DNA from: a virus
Virus record (IMG/VR): IMGVR_UViG_3300002518_000003
Span: 12,933-76,932 of that record
Length of the DNA stretch: 64,000 bases
Direction: 5' to 3' (one strand)
Shown: positions 29,601 through 35,920 of the stretch, one piece after another
How the letters are laid out: the number at the start of each line of letters is the position of its first letter
Numbering within the stretch: position 1 is the stretch's first letter
Made by a program: the position numbers and the translations under genes
The notes under the pieces: generated by a model
Seen by the model: the letters and a program-made list of their open reading frames with translations, nothing else
Told to the model about the DNA's origin: nothing
The model's database searches: none

Positions 29601-30418
29601 TTCTTTCCTCCTGTGATCAACCAAGGAGACTCATGCACCACACCCTGTTGAGCTTGGCCCTTGCTTACGTGTGCGGCGGGTACGTTGCGTACACCGTGAA
29701 TTCTTTGTCTTGTCGCTGCCAGTCTTGATCTGTGATGTGTGATCGGGTCTGTGCCAGGAGGCGCCCAATACCTTGACATCGCTCTGGCGCGTGCCATGAT
29801 AGGACCTTCCTTTGCGCCGGTGACCTCAGGCTTTGCGGCGAACAGACCAACCTCTGTGGTTGCCTGTCCGAACATGCCTGTAGTCTTATACTCTTTAAGC
29901 TCCAGCCCATAGGCGAGCTCATTTGTGGTAAGGCCGAAGAACTCCTTGCCCGCTGCATCAACTCTCTTGCCTATCTCCTTTTCAAGATAAGGTTGGAATG
30001 TTTTTACATAGTGGGGGTCGAGAGCCAGACGGACTCCCTCTTTGCCAGTGGGCCCTGTAAGGTGGGTGCTGCCTAGTGCGTAGAGATCAAATGTTCTTGG
30101 GATTCCCCATAGCTGCTCCTCGCTCCACTTGAGAGCGTTGAGCATGACATCGGATCCCCTGACCCTTCCTGGGGCCCGCCCTGCCATCTTCGACCAGTCT
30201 TGTGGTTGAAAGTAACGTGCGTCCTTTCCCTTGCCGACATATCTACCCCTAAGAGGCTCATGCAGATAGGACAGCTTGGTCGGGTCCATGGAGATATCCA
30301 TTCGTGAAGCGCCTATGACGCCTGCCCCAAACAGACCTGCGCCTGCGACCCTACCCCAGTTGGTGGAACGATAGCCGAAGGAGTTATCTTCTGTTGTGAC
30401 GAATGGTCTCTTTAGCAT
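26657..30418 (-). CDS. Giant tape-measure-position virion protein, 1253 aa
   Basis: The protein starts at an ATG overlapping the TAC2 stop (TAATG). It has Gly/Ala-rich hydrophobic stretches: near the N-terminus (VAGAGLFGAGVIGA), near residues 350-375 (VPLVAGLYGAYYGVGMF), and near residue 500 (WGIMAAVGAAAMVMPFLPGALG). Between these are a basic N-terminal half and a Tyr/Trp/Pro-rich segment containing GRFWEMGRTPYEGT and YHRPNAYARSMIDAREHGIYG. The C-terminal third is charged and helical. Hydrophobic segments in a long protein between chaperones and hub are typical of tape measures and of proteins ejected with the DNA. I do not recognise the exact family, and it may act together with the following 1631-aa protein. 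Confidence 0.7.
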   Translation of the reverse strand: MLKRPFVTTEDNSFGYRSTNWGRVAGAGLFGAGVIGASRMDISMDPTKLSYLHEPLRGRYVGKGKDARYFQPQDWSKMAGRAPGRVRGSDVMLNALKWSEEQLWGIPRTFDLYALGSTHLTGPTGKEGVRLALDPHYVKTFQPYLEKEIGKRVDAAGKEFFGLTTNELAYGLELKEYKTTGMFGQATTEVGLFAAKPEVTGAKEGPIMARARAMSRYWAPPGTDPITHHRSRLAATRQRIHGVRNVPAAHVSKGQAQQGVVHESPWLITGGKNRRQAWGRNLHAVATELSSRYFRLLDDPIEVIHDFMRGSQGTINDLLQRSKDSTSYQIYEKTLKNRFGVGGAGAMEGAGLGQLWGRHVKRAVPLVAGLYGAYYGVGMFTNALLNKTPGQLGHAAHASAHMMYARASEITGLTRLGEWQREKAPGSTSYMGLAAFPMSAYLTGSMLGSIYDRGVAKDWAWRSVRQKEHSLPGSLSRLVGGKKVTRGRQWGIMAAVGAAAMVMPFLPGALGSEKRVDQLRAEYSGQREVAIKKGRFWEMGRTPYEGTNTMYHRPNAYARSMIDAREHGIYGDNLANSPLSKLANLIADPYYLEKKHYHDRPYAITGPDDAGFGPLGTIYAATLGKIFKPPRLMHTDELAPGGYEGKGTFATPSTGGSDPSMALGGTGGPAPDSPYSLRSQAGELAYRIQEAIGLPGFMFGAVKKEFTGSADIFDERPLLQSAADITSVRREYWDLNLGGAGTASEAYRRFNPSKRFQIEEMNPLPNTMPSWMPGSGHYINFQTGDPYTKVPEGELRLPGPGFEHRYAELKGTDMEDYPLAYKFKILADVAPYSKEFRDVRSKIGGAIGRGSLTEEQEQMVGETLRQIREKEEGRQFTDREGQGIMGSLWGAMVRVGRANPMEQIIPFSPVHKFSGGTDVNTAYAGERVYSTDYPSWFRPIEHFISPAVHSAGRLFGINAIPGMEQERRDIQKHFDMLEYVKQRNLEGQFRQTGQGRAAAHSGRRAESTKFGADPYGKRSSVEKVLDKRDREYIRAMFDLSTPREQKKAMSLVDEQSKGILEAQYQKQLMAQIVSQRNITDGQKGLMDHIEFMRSTEGREATEENWDEYERAKADDQWAGNQFSDFLRMKEAQKHFSEKGLPGGDWVGWRPDVDLEDIKLKFVMEEGKDFHDFGLWETQVRDLARKPYIDDAVDEMRNAGSSDAEGQIFKMLSASGHVNIDVSSNPSPYDRASVSVDQDNTEEIERYMNRMGLL

Positions 30419-31032
30419 TAAGCGCCTCGTTGTGCGTGAAATTTCTTCCTAAGGTCAAGAGCTGCAGACTTCCGATCTTCAAGAGCGGACCCGTCGCCCT
30501 CTCTCTGTCGGAACTTGTTCAGCTCTTTCGAATCCTTATCAAAGTCCACGCCTTGTTCAACTGGCGCCTCCTCGGTTTCAACTTGGATAAGAGCACCTAG
30601 CATTACCTCTGCCATGGCAACACGCCTCAGGAACTCTTGGAAGTCTAGTTTCTCAACCTCTTCTGGAGTATACCTGAATGCCTTGCAAACAAGAAGTACC
30701 ATCTGCTCATCAAGTGTATTGATCTCTGCTCGCCAGGTGGCGAGTTGACCCAGAGCCTGCATCGGATTGATCACTCCCGATACAGATATGACCTGATAGG
30801 CGACGGTTGTAACGATGCCGCCAAGGTCTGTGCTATCTGGTATAGAAGAGTCAAGGACACAATCCTCAAAGATCTGTTCCTCTATTTCAGGAACCATCTC
30901 CGGGGATTGCCAAGCAAGATCTCTATATGCTCTATATTCTCTTTGGCTCAGAGGTCTCCATACCACAGTCCCTGATTGAAAGTCTGTTGCATATAAAGAC
31001 CTGTGTTCCTTCTTAGCCTGAAAGACATCCAT
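30418..31032 (-). CDS. Putative tail assembly chaperone, second component (TAC2)
   Basis: A 204-aa soluble protein: beta-rich start (FQSGTVVWRPLSQREYRAYRDLA), helical middle, and a charged, low-complexity C-terminus (EQGVDFDKDSKELNKFRQ). Its position between the tube/sheath genes and the tape-measure-position genes is the classic place for tail assembly chaperones. It starts three bases after the GIY-YIG stop (TAA TGT ATG) and in the same frame. That frame is -1 relative to the first chaperone-like gene at 31704-32678, the relation expected for a G/GT-type pair. The assignment comes from context and frame, not from a family motif. Confidence 0.65.
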   Translation of the reverse strand: MDVFQAKKEHRSLYATDFQSGTVVWRPLSQREYRAYRDLAWQSPEMVPEIEEQIFEDCVLDSSIPDSTDLGGIVTTVAYQVISVSGVINPMQALGQLATWRAEINTLDEQMVLLVCKAFRYTPEEVEKLDFQEFLRRVAMAEVMLGALIQVETEEAPVEQGVDFDKDSKELNKFRQREGDGSALEDRKSAALDLRKKFHAQRGA

Positions 31033-31035
31033 ACA

Positions 31036-31692
31036 TTATGCCCATTGGCAGTCGGAGTATTTGGGGCTCTGAGACTTTACTCGATAGCGAACTAGACCGT
31101 CACTGACAGAATGAGCTTTAGCAGCTGCCTTGGTAGTCTCAAAAGTCTCAGAGCCAATCCTGACCGACTTCCTGTTTCTAGATGGTCGTCCAAGAGCAGC
31201 AGCGCTCATCTTCTTTCTAGTTTCATCAGAATGTGAGCGGCCCAACCAGACCTGGTTACCCTTGTTAGCTTTGGACACTGCACGCCTTTGCTCTTCAGAA
31301 CATGGGACTCCTTTGTTCCATGGAACTCTTCCTTTAGCTGCTTTAGACATTCGTCTCTTAGACTCTTCTGTATGCTTCGTTCCCAATGGGGAATCTGCAG
31401 TCGGACTCAAATTATACAGCTTGCTCCAATCATGAGCATCGATCGCTCTCTGCTCATAGAAGATCAGACTCTTTAGATCACAAAAAAACAAGACCTTGAA
31501 GTCAAGCTTCTCTTCTCCATACTTATTAAAAGCATTTTGAAGATGAGCATTATAATGTTTGTTGTGTCTAAGATCTGGCAGGTGGTGATAGAACCTACGG
31601 TAGAGATCTACGGCACTTCCGATGTACTGTTTGTCTTTTCCAAAGGTTAAGCTGTAGATCCCACTCTTAGATCTTAAGTCCTTGAGTAACAT
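31036..31692 (-). CDS. GIY-YIG homing endonuclease with NUMOD3 repeats
   Basis: A 218-aa free-standing homing endonuclease. The catalytic domain shows GIY at residues 11-13, YIG at 23-25, an Arg pair at 32-33 and the Glu of NKYGEEKLDF near 60. Three NUMOD3-type DNA-binding repeats follow: HTEESKRRMSKAAKG, CSEEQRRAVSKANKG and HSDETRKKMSAAALG. The C-terminus (IGSETFETTKAAAKAHSVS) resembles a NUMOD1 helix-turn-helix. All catalytic residues looked for are present, so it is probably active. It separates the two tail-chaperone-like genes. An AAGGGG sequence before its ATG is a weak ribosome site. Confidence 0.92.
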   Translation of the reverse strand: MLLKDLRSKSGIYSLTFGKDKQYIGSAVDLYRRFYHHLPDLRHNKHYNAHLQNAFNKYGEEKLDFKVLFFCDLKSLIFYEQRAIDAHDWSKLYNLSPTADSPLGTKHTEESKRRMSKAAKGRVPWNKGVPCSEEQRRAVSKANKGNQVWLGRSHSDETRKKMSAAALGRPSRNRKSVRIGSETFETTKAAAKAHSVSDGLVRYRVKSQSPKYSDCQWA

Positions 31693-31703
31693 TCTAACAC
31701 CCC

Positions 31704-32678
31704 TTATATTTTTCTCGTGAGCCGCATGGCCAAACTGTGCGGGATAAAATTACTAGCCTCTAGAATCAGGTTTGCCAAAGCATCCATGGTTCCTGCCTTT
31801 GAGAATGTCAGTTGGTTCTGATCAATCTGTGGCCAGAGAACACACTTCTTTGCAATCTCTTCGATGAACAGTGCGTTTCTTCCCTCATCTGCATTCGCAG
31901 CTGCGTTCTGAGTCTTCGCCATTGCCAGACCGGCTGTCGCCACCATGGACATTACGTTCTTGTATTCCAATCTCTTGATGGTTCTCCAGATGAATACCTC
32001 ATCGTCTGTCAGCAAGGTGACGAACACGTCTCCATGACGCTGTCTCCAAAGCTCGATCTCTCCATTGGAGGGAGCGCCTTCGAAGTTCGTTTGGATATAA
32101 TCAAGTGGATCAATCTCTTCTTCTGCAGCCTCATCCTCTTCAGCCTTCTGTTGTCTGAATGCTTGATGAGCAGAGGGTCCTGCTGGACCACCGACCGCTG
32201 GAAGCGGCGGAGTCTCAAGGACCTCCTCTTCTGAGAACTCGGGAGCCCAAGCCGTAATGGGCTCTGGATTGGAGGGCAAGCCTCCCGCTCTCTTCTTCTC
32301 TTCCTTTACTTCTTCTTGTACTGATGTAGTAGTCATACTTTTCCTCTTTAGTTTCGGGGTCTTCCCTTGGGCTGCCTTCCAGCCTTTGAATGCTTCTGTC
32401 TCGTATAGATTTCCATCGGACTGTGCTTCCAAGGGAAGGATGGATTGGGTTCCAGGACCTGACAGCTCGCGGTCGCAGTCGCAGGGCTCAGGTGAGCACT
32501 GAGGACATTTGCCTACGGCTCCACTGATGGCTCCTGCCATCTTTCTTGATTCCATGACAGCGCTCTCTGCATCAATCTCAGATGCAAGGGCTGTGTCTGT
32601 CATCGTTTTATTGACTGACTGCTTAGATATCTCCGCTCTTTCTACCAAGTCCTTTAGTCCCTCAGGGTTGAGTGACAT
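31704..32678 (-). CDS. Putative tail assembly chaperone, first component (TAC1)
   Basis: A 324-aa protein. Residues ~55-70 hold a Cys cluster (KCPQCSPEPCDCD) that might bind a metal. Next comes a low-complexity acidic/Pro-rich region (to about 200), then a helical globular end starting around DPLDYIQTNF and containing ELWRQRHGDVFVTLLTDDEVFIWR. The C-terminal part and position fit tail assembly chaperones encoded before the tape measure. The start has a good GGAG site. The last codons read AGA AAA ATA TAA; a -1 slip on the five-A run opens the frame of the following endonuclease and TAC2. Function is inferred. Confidence 0.65.
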   Translation of the reverse strand: MSLNPEGLKDLVERAEISKQSVNKTMTDTALASEIDAESAVMESRKMAGAISGAVGKCPQCSPEPCDCDRELSGPGTQSILPLEAQSDGNLYETEAFKGWKAAQGKTPKLKRKSMTTTSVQEEVKEEKKRAGGLPSNPEPITAWAPEFSEEEVLETPPLPAVGGPAGPSAHQAFRQQKAEEDEAAEEEIDPLDYIQTNFEGAPSNGEIELWRQRHGDVFVTLLTDDEVFIWRTIKRLEYKNVMSMVATAGLAMAKTQNAAANADEGRNALFIEEIAKKCVLWPQIDQNQLTFSKAGTMDALANLILEASNFIPHSLAMRLTRKI

Positions 32679-32693
32679 ATAGTGTTCTCCTTT

Positions 32694-33455
32694 TTATTGT
32701 AAATACTCAATCATACTACCTAAAGTACTAATTGATTCCTTGGCAAGACCAAGTGCGGTGTTGCAGTTATTGCATAACAACCCACGGATCTCACCGGTTT
32801 CGTGATCATGGTCAACACAAGGTTTGATCTCTTCAAAAGAGACTCTACAAATCTTACACTTACCATCCTGACCTATCTCAATCTCGAGATATTCCTCTTT
32901 GGTCAGGCCATACTTCATTTTAATTCTATACCATCGTTCTCTTTTAAGCCTTCTTGGCTTAACGTCTGGATGGTGGCGCCAATCATTAGCAAATGTCTTC
33001 TTGCATGTCTTACACCAAGGGCCCAACTCGCCCGCATGATTCTTTTTCTTAAAAAAATCCTTCAGTGGCTTTGTCATTTCACATTTACTACAAAACTTAC
33101 CCTCTGGTCTAGAGACACAAAATGAACAGTATAATTTTTTACTTCCGTCTGGATTCTCTCTAGGGATTACTTCTTTCTTCTTCCATAGATCACCCTCGCA
33201 AACAGCACAGATTTTTTGGGTAGCATAGAGTTCTCTGAACTCGTCCAAAGAGACACAGGGATTCTCTATCCTTGAATAGCGCTGCCGAAGCAGATTGCTC
33301 TTCCTTGCCCCTTCATTCGTTCTGTATCTTTCTCTTTTGTATGCAAGAACACACTCCTTACATTGGGACATGCGTCCTGACGGACGAGCTCTCCTTCGAG
33401 AGAAGTCTTCAATTGATTTTTCAGTACCGCATTTGGTACATAGTTTAGTTCCCAT
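32694..33455 (-). CDS. HNH homing endonuclease, endonuclease VII type, with zinc ribbons
   Basis: This 253-aa protein ends in an endonuclease VII-like ββα-metal domain: CKICRVSFEEIKPCVDHDHE, then TGEIRGLLCNNCNTALG, with the catalytic DHDH and two CxxC zinc pairs. Two treble-clef-like ribbons precede it: C6xxC9 ... C32xxC35, and a second copy FCSKCEMTKPLKDFF ... WCKTC. The duplicated ribbons probably bind DNA. It lies between the tube-like gene and TAC1, where it has no structural role, so it is best read as a mobile homing gene. There is no purine-rich ribosome site before the ATG; a small hairpin is there instead. Confidence 0.9.
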   Translation of the reverse strand: MGTKLCTKCGTEKSIEDFSRRRARPSGRMSQCKECVLAYKRERYRTNEGARKSNLLRQRYSRIENPCVSLDEFRELYATQKICAVCEGDLWKKKEVIPRENPDGSKKLYCSFCVSRPEGKFCSKCEMTKPLKDFFKKKNHAGELGPWCKTCKKTFANDWRHHPDVKPRRLKRERWYRIKMKYGLTKEEYLEIEIGQDGKCKICRVSFEEIKPCVDHDHETGEIRGLLCNNCNTALGLAKESISTLGSMIEYLQ

Positions 33456-33457
33456 CT

Positions 33458-33474
33458 GATATGGATATCATATC
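33458..33474 (-). promoter_or_regulatory. Hairpin directly before an endonuclease start codon
   Basis: On the minus strand GATATG-ATATC-CATATC can form a 6-bp stem with a 5-base loop, ending two bases before the ATG at 33455. No Shine-Dalgarno sequence lies between. Structured leaders are known to limit translation of some phage homing endonuclease genes. The same effect here is inference. Confidence 0.4.
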
Positions 33475-33491
33475 GTGGAGCACTCTGTCAA

Positions 33492-34373
33492 TTAGATCAC
33501 GTCACGGGCCAAAAAGCTGTAATGTTCTATGATCGGCTGACCATCGATACCATATTCCATTCTACTTCCTGTAAGCTCAACCTCTTGTATCCTCTTTACT
33601 GTAAAGTTGGCTTCTGGATCATCAGGATTACCGAAAACAAGAAAAATGTCAAAGGCAGGGAACTCGTCCGGCGCTGTCTTCTTTGCAACATCGCTAAGTT
33701 TCGCAGTGATGGTGCTTCCCTCACCCGTTCCCCACACAACCTTCTCAAAGTCTTCCGCCAAGAGCTCGAACTCTCGGTCGTCCAATTGATTGATCTTATT
33801 AATATAAGACTGTCCTGTATGATCGCCAGGGTTACGTAGACCAATCTGTGGATTTCTTCGTACGTGAAGTACGTTCTCGATGGTCTGTGCTCTAGCTTCT
33901 AGGTCTCTTGATTTTGTTGCGTTGAGAGTACCAGGTCTACCGGTAGCTCTATCGTGTCTTGATTGTAGGTAGGCTTGAATGACAAACAGATACCCTGCGT
34001 CTTTGAAGTTGACGCCGAAGGAGCCTGTTACAGAGATGGGTCCTTGTGCCACAGTGCAGTACTTTCTTCCTGAGTATCCATAGATTGGGATCTTTGCGGC
34101 GCTACGGTTGAACCCGACATAGGCGCACTCATCAATGAGCACCTCCTGGAAGTAGACAGAAGCCTGAGAACCACAGTAGTAGTCGAACTGCTCTTTCTTA
34201 TTGGGCCATGGTGGCTCAATGGTGTGACCAGAAGAAATGAGTTCCGCTCGCTTGGCTGGGGAAAGCAGAGCAAGCTGCTGGTCCTGCTTCTTCTCTGCGC
34301 TCGTCTTCTTTAGGGGTGCTTCAGGAGAGACTACCTGTGGTGTCCCGACTGGTGGCTTTGCTCTATCTGCCAT
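33492..34373 (-). CDS. Tail-tube-like protein, divergent paralogue
   Basis: A 293-aa protein with a disordered, Lys/Pro-rich N-terminus (~60 residues). A beta-barrel-like core follows: an early strand set around VYFQEVLIDECAYVGFNR, ISVTGSFGVNF in the middle, and a C-terminal VKRIQEVELTGSRMEYGID followed by a hydrophobic strand. The C-terminal pattern (strand, Gly/Ser turn, helix-like link, strand) matches the two tube-like proteins encoded just before it, though identity is low. It could be a tube terminator, a tube initiator at the baseplate, or a minor tube protein. It starts at a TAATG overlap with the preceding tube-like gene. Confidence 0.6.
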   Translation of the reverse strand: MADRAKPPVGTPQVVSPEAPLKKTSAEKKQDQQLALLSPAKRAELISSGHTIEPPWPNKKEQFDYYCGSQASVYFQEVLIDECAYVGFNRSAAKIPIYGYSGRKYCTVAQGPISVTGSFGVNFKDAGYLFVIQAYLQSRHDRATGRPGTLNATKSRDLEARAQTIENVLHVRRNPQIGLRNPGDHTGQSYINKINQLDDREFELLAEDFEKVVWGTGEGSTITAKLSDVAKKTAPDEFPAFDIFLVFGNPDDPEANFTVKRIQEVELTGSRMEYGIDGQPIIEHYSFLARDVI

Positions 34374-35149
34374 TATCTAAACGAGTTCCTTACCCTTCGT
34401 AGGGTCTTAAGAGTATCACCAAGATCGTCTTGCTTGCTTCTGAGTATGCTGTCGAATGTGATTTGGTTCGGTGCGTCCTTGGCGAGCCCGCCATCTCTAC
34501 GAAGAGACTCGTCATCAGTCGAGTGCATAAAGACCATGTTCCTTGCTGTGTACTGAACGGTCTGTTCTGTAAGGATATCCTCGATAGACATGACCTGCCC
34601 CTCTGAGTGGAGCTCACATCCGAGGATGGACATACGTGAGCCGAAGCCATACTCGTTCATGAAGTTGACGGTTACGTCGAAGGGAGGGAGTTGGTCCATC
34701 ATGGCATAGCGGAGGTTGGATCCTGTATGAGGAGCCGCTCTATCCATGTCACCTTTGTGTACTCTGAGGATCTCTGCCAAGGCAGACTCCTCGAAGACAG
34801 TAAAGATCATGGTGCCTGCGATAGTACGTGGGCCTCGAGTGACGCCCTTGTCATAGACCGTACCGAGAGCACGGACCTGCCGCTTGTCTCTGAAGGAGGA
34901 TACGGATAGGGATTGGAGTGTGGCGATCTCTTTGAGCCTGCCACCTGCCACATGGACGACCGCCCTGATATCTACTCCTGAGTAAGAGGTGTGTCTAAGA
35001 CCAAGCTTCTTGAATGCTTCAAGATTATTTATGGCATTCGGATTTGTGCTATTAAGAAGTTCTAGGTCTTGCTTTGTCAGGTCCCTGCCTCTAAATAGAA
35101 TCTGCTGCCGTGCAGTAAGAGGGGGATTGAACATATTAAAGGTGGCCAT
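34373..35149 (-). CDS. Tail tube paralogue
   Basis: A 258-aa protein starting at 35149 (MATFNMFNPP), chosen because GGAGTACACATG gives a proper ribosome site. A longer frame from 35173 would start inside a terminator hairpin. Residues share a clear pattern with the next tube protein: YSGVDIRAVV, RTIAGTMIFTVFEESAL, QLPPFDVTVNFMNEYG, MSILGCELHSEG and MSIEDILTEQTVQYTARN. These are the strands and turns of a gp19-like tube barrel. Being a second copy downstream of a terminator, it is probably made in smaller amounts and may cap the tube or join it to the baseplate. Confidence 0.75.
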   Translation of the reverse strand: MATFNMFNPPLTARQQILFRGRDLTKQDLELLNSTNPNAINNLEAFKKLGLRHTSYSGVDIRAVVHVAGGRLKEIATLQSLSVSSFRDKRQVRALGTVYDKGVTRGPRTIAGTMIFTVFEESALAEILRVHKGDMDRAAPHTGSNLRYAMMDQLPPFDVTVNFMNEYGFGSRMSILGCELHSEGQVMSIEDILTEQTVQYTARNMVFMHSTDDESLRRDGGLAKDAPNQITFDSILRSKQDDLGDTLKTLRRVRNSFR

Positions 35150-35154
35150 GTGTA

Positions 35155-35194
35155 CTCCAAAAAATAAAGGCACCCACGATGAACGCGAGTGCCT
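35155..35194 (-). terminator. Intrinsic terminator after the main tube gene
   Basis: On the minus strand AGGCACTC pairs with GGGTGCCT (8 pairs including one G-U) around an 11-base loop. A TTTATTTTTT tract follows. Arms are at 35187-35194 and 35168-35175. It lies in the 79-base gap between the first tube gene and the true start of its paralogue. Partial termination here would raise the ratio of the main tube protein to the paralogue. Confidence 0.75.
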
Positions 35195-35228
35195 CTATCT
35201 TAATCCCATCCCGAATTTGGATCAAGTC

Positions 35229-35906
35229 TTACTTAATGACCGCTCCGCCTCTGATACCTACGCGAGGATCAAAGTCGATCTTCTGCCAAGGAATCAGCGT
35301 ACGGCATACATAAGTCATCTGCTGCTCGATGACAATGTCATCGATTGAGAATCCAGAGCCCTCATTGAGAATCTCCAGTCCTAGGATAGCCATCTTGGCA
35401 GATGCTCCATACTCGTTGTTAGCTGCGAGTGTCACATCGAATGGAGGAATCTGGTCCGAGAACCATGGGTTCGTCGGGGTCTGGTCTCCATTGGAGGTCT
35501 GAATGGCAGACTCCTGATCTGCGAATGGTGCCTGAATGTTGTTGCTAGACAAGTCCGATACCGCTCCAACGCCTGGAGCGATGTTTGTACCTTCTCCGAA
35601 GTCACCTCGAAGATCATCGTTGTCAGCCATGAACTTCGCGTTCATTCCCTTCGGTCCCATCAGATCGATAAGCCCATGCCTATCAAAGACAATGAAGATC
35701 AATGTGCCTGCGATGCCACGCTTCGCTCTTGAGAACGAACGTGGGTCTGCACTTCCCATTGTATAGATAGGGGCTTTTTCCCTGGTGATGCTATAGCTGA
35801 TTGCCTGTAGGTCCGCTACGGGCTTGTTGCCGAAAACCGCCTTGATATCAACTCCTGAAAAGGAATTGTATGCTCGGTTATATTGTGCGATTGCTGGTGA
35901 TGCCAT
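35229..35906 (-). CDS. Major tail tube protein (probable)
   Basis: A 225-aa protein in the gene immediately after the sheath, the usual tube position. It shares with its downstream paralogue the segments SGVDIKAVFG, RGIAGTLIFIVFDRHGLIDL, QIPPFDVTLAANNEYG, MAILGLEILNEG and FSIDDIVIEQQMTYVCR, which fit the gp19-like tube barrel. Sheath-adjacent position and the strong terminator straight after it indicate high expression, as needed for the tube. The start (MASPAIAQYN) follows a GGAG site. In T4-like phages this protein stacks as hexamers inside the sheath. Confidence 0.8.
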   Translation of the reverse strand: MASPAIAQYNRAYNSFSGVDIKAVFGNKPVADLQAISYSITREKAPIYTMGSADPRSFSRAKRGIAGTLIFIVFDRHGLIDLMGPKGMNAKFMADNDDLRGDFGEGTNIAPGVGAVSDLSSNNIQAPFADQESAIQTSNGDQTPTNPWFSDQIPPFDVTLAANNEYGASAKMAILGLEILNEGSGFSIDDIVIEQQMTYVCRTLIPWQKIDFDPRVGIRGGAVIK

Positions 35907-35920
35907 TTACTTAATCTCCA

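Noticed and set aside
31704-31720. A canonical XXXYYYZ slippery heptamer at the end of TAC1
   Set aside because: The A-run allows single-tRNA slippage, but the sequence does not match the standard heptamer, so frameshifting is given as a hypothesis and not annotated as a feature.
35150-35173. Start of the second tube-like gene at 35173
   Set aside because: The ATG would lie inside the terminator hairpin with no ribosome site. ATG 35149 has GGAG at proper distance.
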